DNA of 64,000 bases from assembly GCA_900473175.1 (NCBI GenBank), contig UCKM01000001.1, forward strand, positions 62,001 to 126,000, in the 5' to 3' direction. The translations under genes were made by a program, and so were the position numbers. Every line of letters begins with the position of its first letter. The stretch's first letter is position 1. Origin of the DNA: Hyphomicrobiales bacterium (lineage in GTDB: Bacteria > Pseudomonadota > Alphaproteobacteria > Rhizobiales > Rhizobiaceae). This document shows positions 63,965 through 64,000 of this stretch, piece by piece. Under the pieces are notes generated by a model. It had not been told where the DNA came from. It was given only the letters and a program-made list of their open reading frames with translations, and searched no databases.

Positions 63965-64000
63965 GGAAGTCTCCTTGCTCATGCGCCGCATGTTGCGAGT

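Noticed and set aside
1-64000. Mobile element or phage origin of the accessory stretch
   Set aside because: No transposase, integrase, tRNA-adjacent repeat or phage structural gene was recognised, so horizontal arrival is possible but has no direct sign here.

Overview
The window looks like chromosome from an alphaproteobacterium of the order Hyphomicrobiales (Rhizobiales), probably near Phyllobacteriaceae, Rhizobiaceae or Brucellaceae. This rests on family knowledge, not on a search. The DNA is fairly G+C-rich. Many genes have GGAGG-type ribosome sites or overlapping ATGA/GTGA junctions. Gene content fits the group: a coxMNOP-type oxidase operon with two subunit III genes, a prkA-yeaH-ycgB operon, a DeoR-deoC-ALDH16-FucU sugar operon, an RND pump, and several class III nucleotide cyclases. 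No rRNA, tRNA, CRISPR array, integrase or transposase was seen.

Layout. Bases 1-2.8 kb hold the end of a FabH-like ketosynthase, a DUF2252 protein and a GNAT acetyltransferase. Bases 2.8-7.6 kb (minus) hold prkA, yeaH and spoVR/ycgB, a conserved stress module. Bases 8-12 kb (minus) hold a peroxiredoxin and a zinc-ribbon/cyclase/AAA/TPR protein. Bases 12.3-17.2 kb (plus) hold DeoR, DeoC, a two-domain ALDH16 and FucU, probably deoxysugar or aldehyde catabolism. A 1-Cys peroxiredoxin, an orphan HigA-like regulator and a small Cys-rich secreted protein follow. Bases 18.9-23.3 kb hold an RND adaptor and permease. Bases 23.4-27.9 kb hold a FecR protein with a His/Asp tail, a CHASE2 cyclase and a diguanylate cyclase.

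Bases 28-37 kb (minus) are filled by two very large unrecognised proteins in a tightly coupled operon. A P-loop kinase-like protein, a PAS/GGDEF/EAL protein, a tiny secreted protein and an SLT lipoprotein follow. Bases 41.9-50.7 kb (plus) hold a membrane patatin-like phospholipase, a ThDP enzyme, a fusion of a catalase-like domain to a cyclooxygenase-like heme dioxygenase, and a nitroreductase-like protein. I read this as a candidate oxylipin (oxidised fatty acid) pathway: lipase, fatty-acid dioxygenase plus hydroperoxide-converting domain, then downstream enzymes. Bases 51.8-56.2 kb (minus) are coxMNOP plus subunit IV. Bases 56.7-61.6 kb (plus) hold a fused subtilisin/gluzincin protease and an MBL-fold hydrolase. 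The window ends with a second FecR/CHASE2-cyclase pair (minus).

Most unusual are the catalase/dioxygenase fusion and its neighbours, the double-protease/MBL pair, the two giant proteins, and the repeated FecR/CHASE2-cyclase module at either end of this accessory stretch. Whether these form one system is an inference that needs comparative genomics.
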